Assembly (NCBI GenBank): GCA_947478465.1
Contig: CANJWH010000011.1
Coordinates: 1-64,000, forward strand
Length of the DNA stretch: 64,000 bases
Direction of reading: 5' to 3'
DNA from: Bacteroidota bacterium
GTDB taxonomy: Bacteria; Bacteroidota; Bacteroidia; SXHM01
The position numbers and the translations under genes were made by a program. Below are positions 62,743-64,000 of this stretch, one piece after another. Each line of letters starts with the position of its first letter. Position 1 is the first letter of the stretch. The notes under the pieces are model-generated. The model had not been told where the DNA came from. It ran no database searches and saw nothing but the letters and a program-made list of their open reading frames with translations.

Positions 62743-64000
62743 TTATTGCTCTAAATTAGGAATATCTGCTTTTGAAAATTCATACAATTTATTGGCTTCC
62801 TCTTCCTTGAATTTCATAACAAGGTTCAGTGCTTCGGGCACTACATCGCTGCATACTACAATCAGACAGCCCTTGGTAGCGTGTTTAACAGCATATGTAA
62901 TTGCTTCTTTCTCTGAAGGAATAATGGTTACCTTTTTATCGGGGGCAACACTTTTTATTCCATCGTTTATCATGCCTATAATTTCCTGTTCTGTTTTTCC
63001 CCGCAGGTGTTTATCCTGACGGATAATAATCTCGTCAAACATCTCTGCAGCCACGCGACCAATCTCGTTGTTATCCTCTACCCTTCTGTCGCCAATACCT
63101 GCAATGATTCCGATTTTAGGACTGCCATCCATTTTCTCAATCATGTTTTTCAAAGCACGCAATCCGGCCGGATTGTGAGCATAGTCCAGCATGATTTGAT
63201 AATCTTTAAAGTTGAACATATTCAGCCTTCCCGGAGTTTGTGCCGGTGATGGCATAAATGATTCCAGTGCCGCTTTTATATCGTCAATAGCAAGACCTTG
63301 TACATAACCTGTAAGCACAGCAGGTAAAACGTTTTGTATCATAAACGCTGCCTTGCCACCAAACGTAAGCGGAACATTTACCGCTTTGGTAACACGTATT
63401 TTCCACTCGCCTTTTGAGATGGTGATGTAACCGTTTTCGTACAATGCAGAAAGACCACCTTTCTTAGCGTGCTTCTTTATGCGCGCACTGTTTTCGTCCA
63501 TTGAAAAGAGAGCAACCTTACTTGTTACCGTTTTGCGCATTTCATACACACGGTCATCATCTGCATTTAAAATAGCATAGCCATCAGGCAAGACCGATTC
63601 AGGAATAACGCCTTTCACCTTTGCCAGCTGGTCAATGGTGTGAATGCCTTTTAATCCAAGATGGTCGGCAGCAACGTTGGTAACAATACCCACATCACAT
63701 TTTTTAAAACCCAAGCCTGCACGTAATAATCCGCCACGTGCACATTCCAATACTGCAAAATCAACAGTAGGATCTTTCAGCACAAATTCAGCGCTGTTGG
63801 GTCCGGTGCAATCACCTGCCTGCAACATTTTATTCTGAATATAAACGCCATCGGTAGTGGTATAACCAACTTTATAACCACGCATTTTCATAATGTGTGC
63901 AATCAAACGGGTAGTAGTTGTTTTTCCGTTGGTGCCGGTTACAGCAACAATAGGTATGCGCGAAGTAGAACCCGGAGGATACAACATATCTATTACATGA
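62743..64000 (-). CDS. cphA: Cyanophycin synthetase, C-terminal part (cut by window end)
   Basis: The reading frame is open from the window edge and continues upstream: the codons before the first Met (HVID, then MLYPPG) fit the family, so the apparent start at 63987 is internal. The visible 418 codons are the Mur-ligase-like domain: P-loop AVTGTNGKTTTTRLIAHI, ECARGGLLR, NVAADHLG, and C-terminal DYAHNPAGLRAL. CphA joins Asp and Arg into cyanophycin, a nitrogen and carbon store; the N-terminal ATP-grasp domain that adds Asp lies outside the window. No cyanophycinase gene is in the window. Confidence 0.93.
   Translation of the reverse strand, partial: HVIDMLYPPGSTSRIPIVAVTGTNGKTTTTRLIAHIMKMRGYKVGYTTTDGVYIQNKMLQAGDCTGPNSAEFVLKDPTVDFAVLECARGGLLRAGLGFKKCDVGIVTNVAADHLGLKGIHTIDQLAKVKGVIPESVLPDGYAILNADDDRVYEMRKTVTSKVALFSMDENSARIKKHAKKGGLSALYENGYITISKGEWKIRVTKAVNVPLTFGGKAAFMIQNVLPAVLTGYVQGLAIDDIKAALESFMPSPAQTPGRLNMFNFKDYQIMLDYAHNPAGLRALKNMIEKMDGSPKIGIIAGIGDRRVEDNNEIGRVAAEMFDEIIIRQDKHLRGKTEQEIIGMINDGIKSVAPDKKVTIIPSEKEAITYAVKHATKGCLIVVCSDVVPEALNLVMKFKEEEANKLYEFSKADIPNLEQ

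Overview
The window is a chromosomal segment of a member of the Bacteroidota (Bacteroidetes). Evidence: seven secreted proteins end in type IX secretion system (T9SS) sorting domains (five type A, two type B), there is a PorP/SprF-family outer-membrane protein, several promoters match the Bacteroidota form TTG-N(19-21)-TAnnTTTG, and genes typical of the phylum are present (DUF4295 protein next to rpmG, bshC, MnmD, UPF0316, a GldL-like small membrane protein). Base composition is moderately AT-rich and coding density is high. I cannot place it below phylum level. No rRNA, insertion sequence, prophage, CRISPR array or replication origin was seen.

Layout. 1-8.2 kb, plus strand: end of a possible lipid or polyketide export cluster (hotdog dehydratase tail, small HTH-like protein, BtrH-type protein, ABC ATPase, ABC permease), then a UbiA-type prenyltransferase, a GNAT acetyltransferase and secreted proteins. 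8.3-18 kb: an S9 prolyl oligopeptidase lipoprotein, a J-domain/RecQ/3-methyladenine glycosylase operon, Lon protease, a GlmU-like protein and tRNA-Leu(CAG). 18-24 kb: PorP/SprF protein, bshC, and rpmG-DUF4295-ftsY-rimO. 24-31 kb: two large adhesin-like proteins, each with about eight PKD domains and a type B sorting domain.

31-43 kb: a small HTH protein with an array of 21-bp direct repeats immediately upstream; a six-gene minus-strand operon (YkgJ-type protein, MnmD, YwqK/MORN protein, MnmA, lipoprotein, S8 protease) that joins two enzymes of tRNA wobble-uridine modification; a RadD-like helicase; and a MacAB-type ABC efflux operon. 43-64 kb: mostly envelope and secreted functions: a collagen-like protein, an orphan sorting-domain remnant, a GAF histidine kinase divergent from a single-domain response regulator, GH5 and GH31 glycosidases, a glycine-rich protein, a repeat protein, DUF4397 and SOUL proteins, a LuxR-type HTH protein, a GldL-like membrane protein, a PHB-depolymerase-like esterase, and the C-terminal half of cyanophycin synthetase, which is cut by the window end.

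The most unusual structure is the non-coding array at 31053-31230: eight full units and one partial unit of exactly 21 bp (two helical turns), directly upstream of a gene for an HTH/coiled-coil protein. It looks like an autoregulatory or nucleoprotein-forming site. Other notable points are a 32-bp perfect palindrome closing the same gene, a nested palindromic element at 60.35-60.53 kb, a GH31 enzyme with four of five sulfoquinovosidase signature residues, and a secreted HNH-like protein that lacks its catalytic His.
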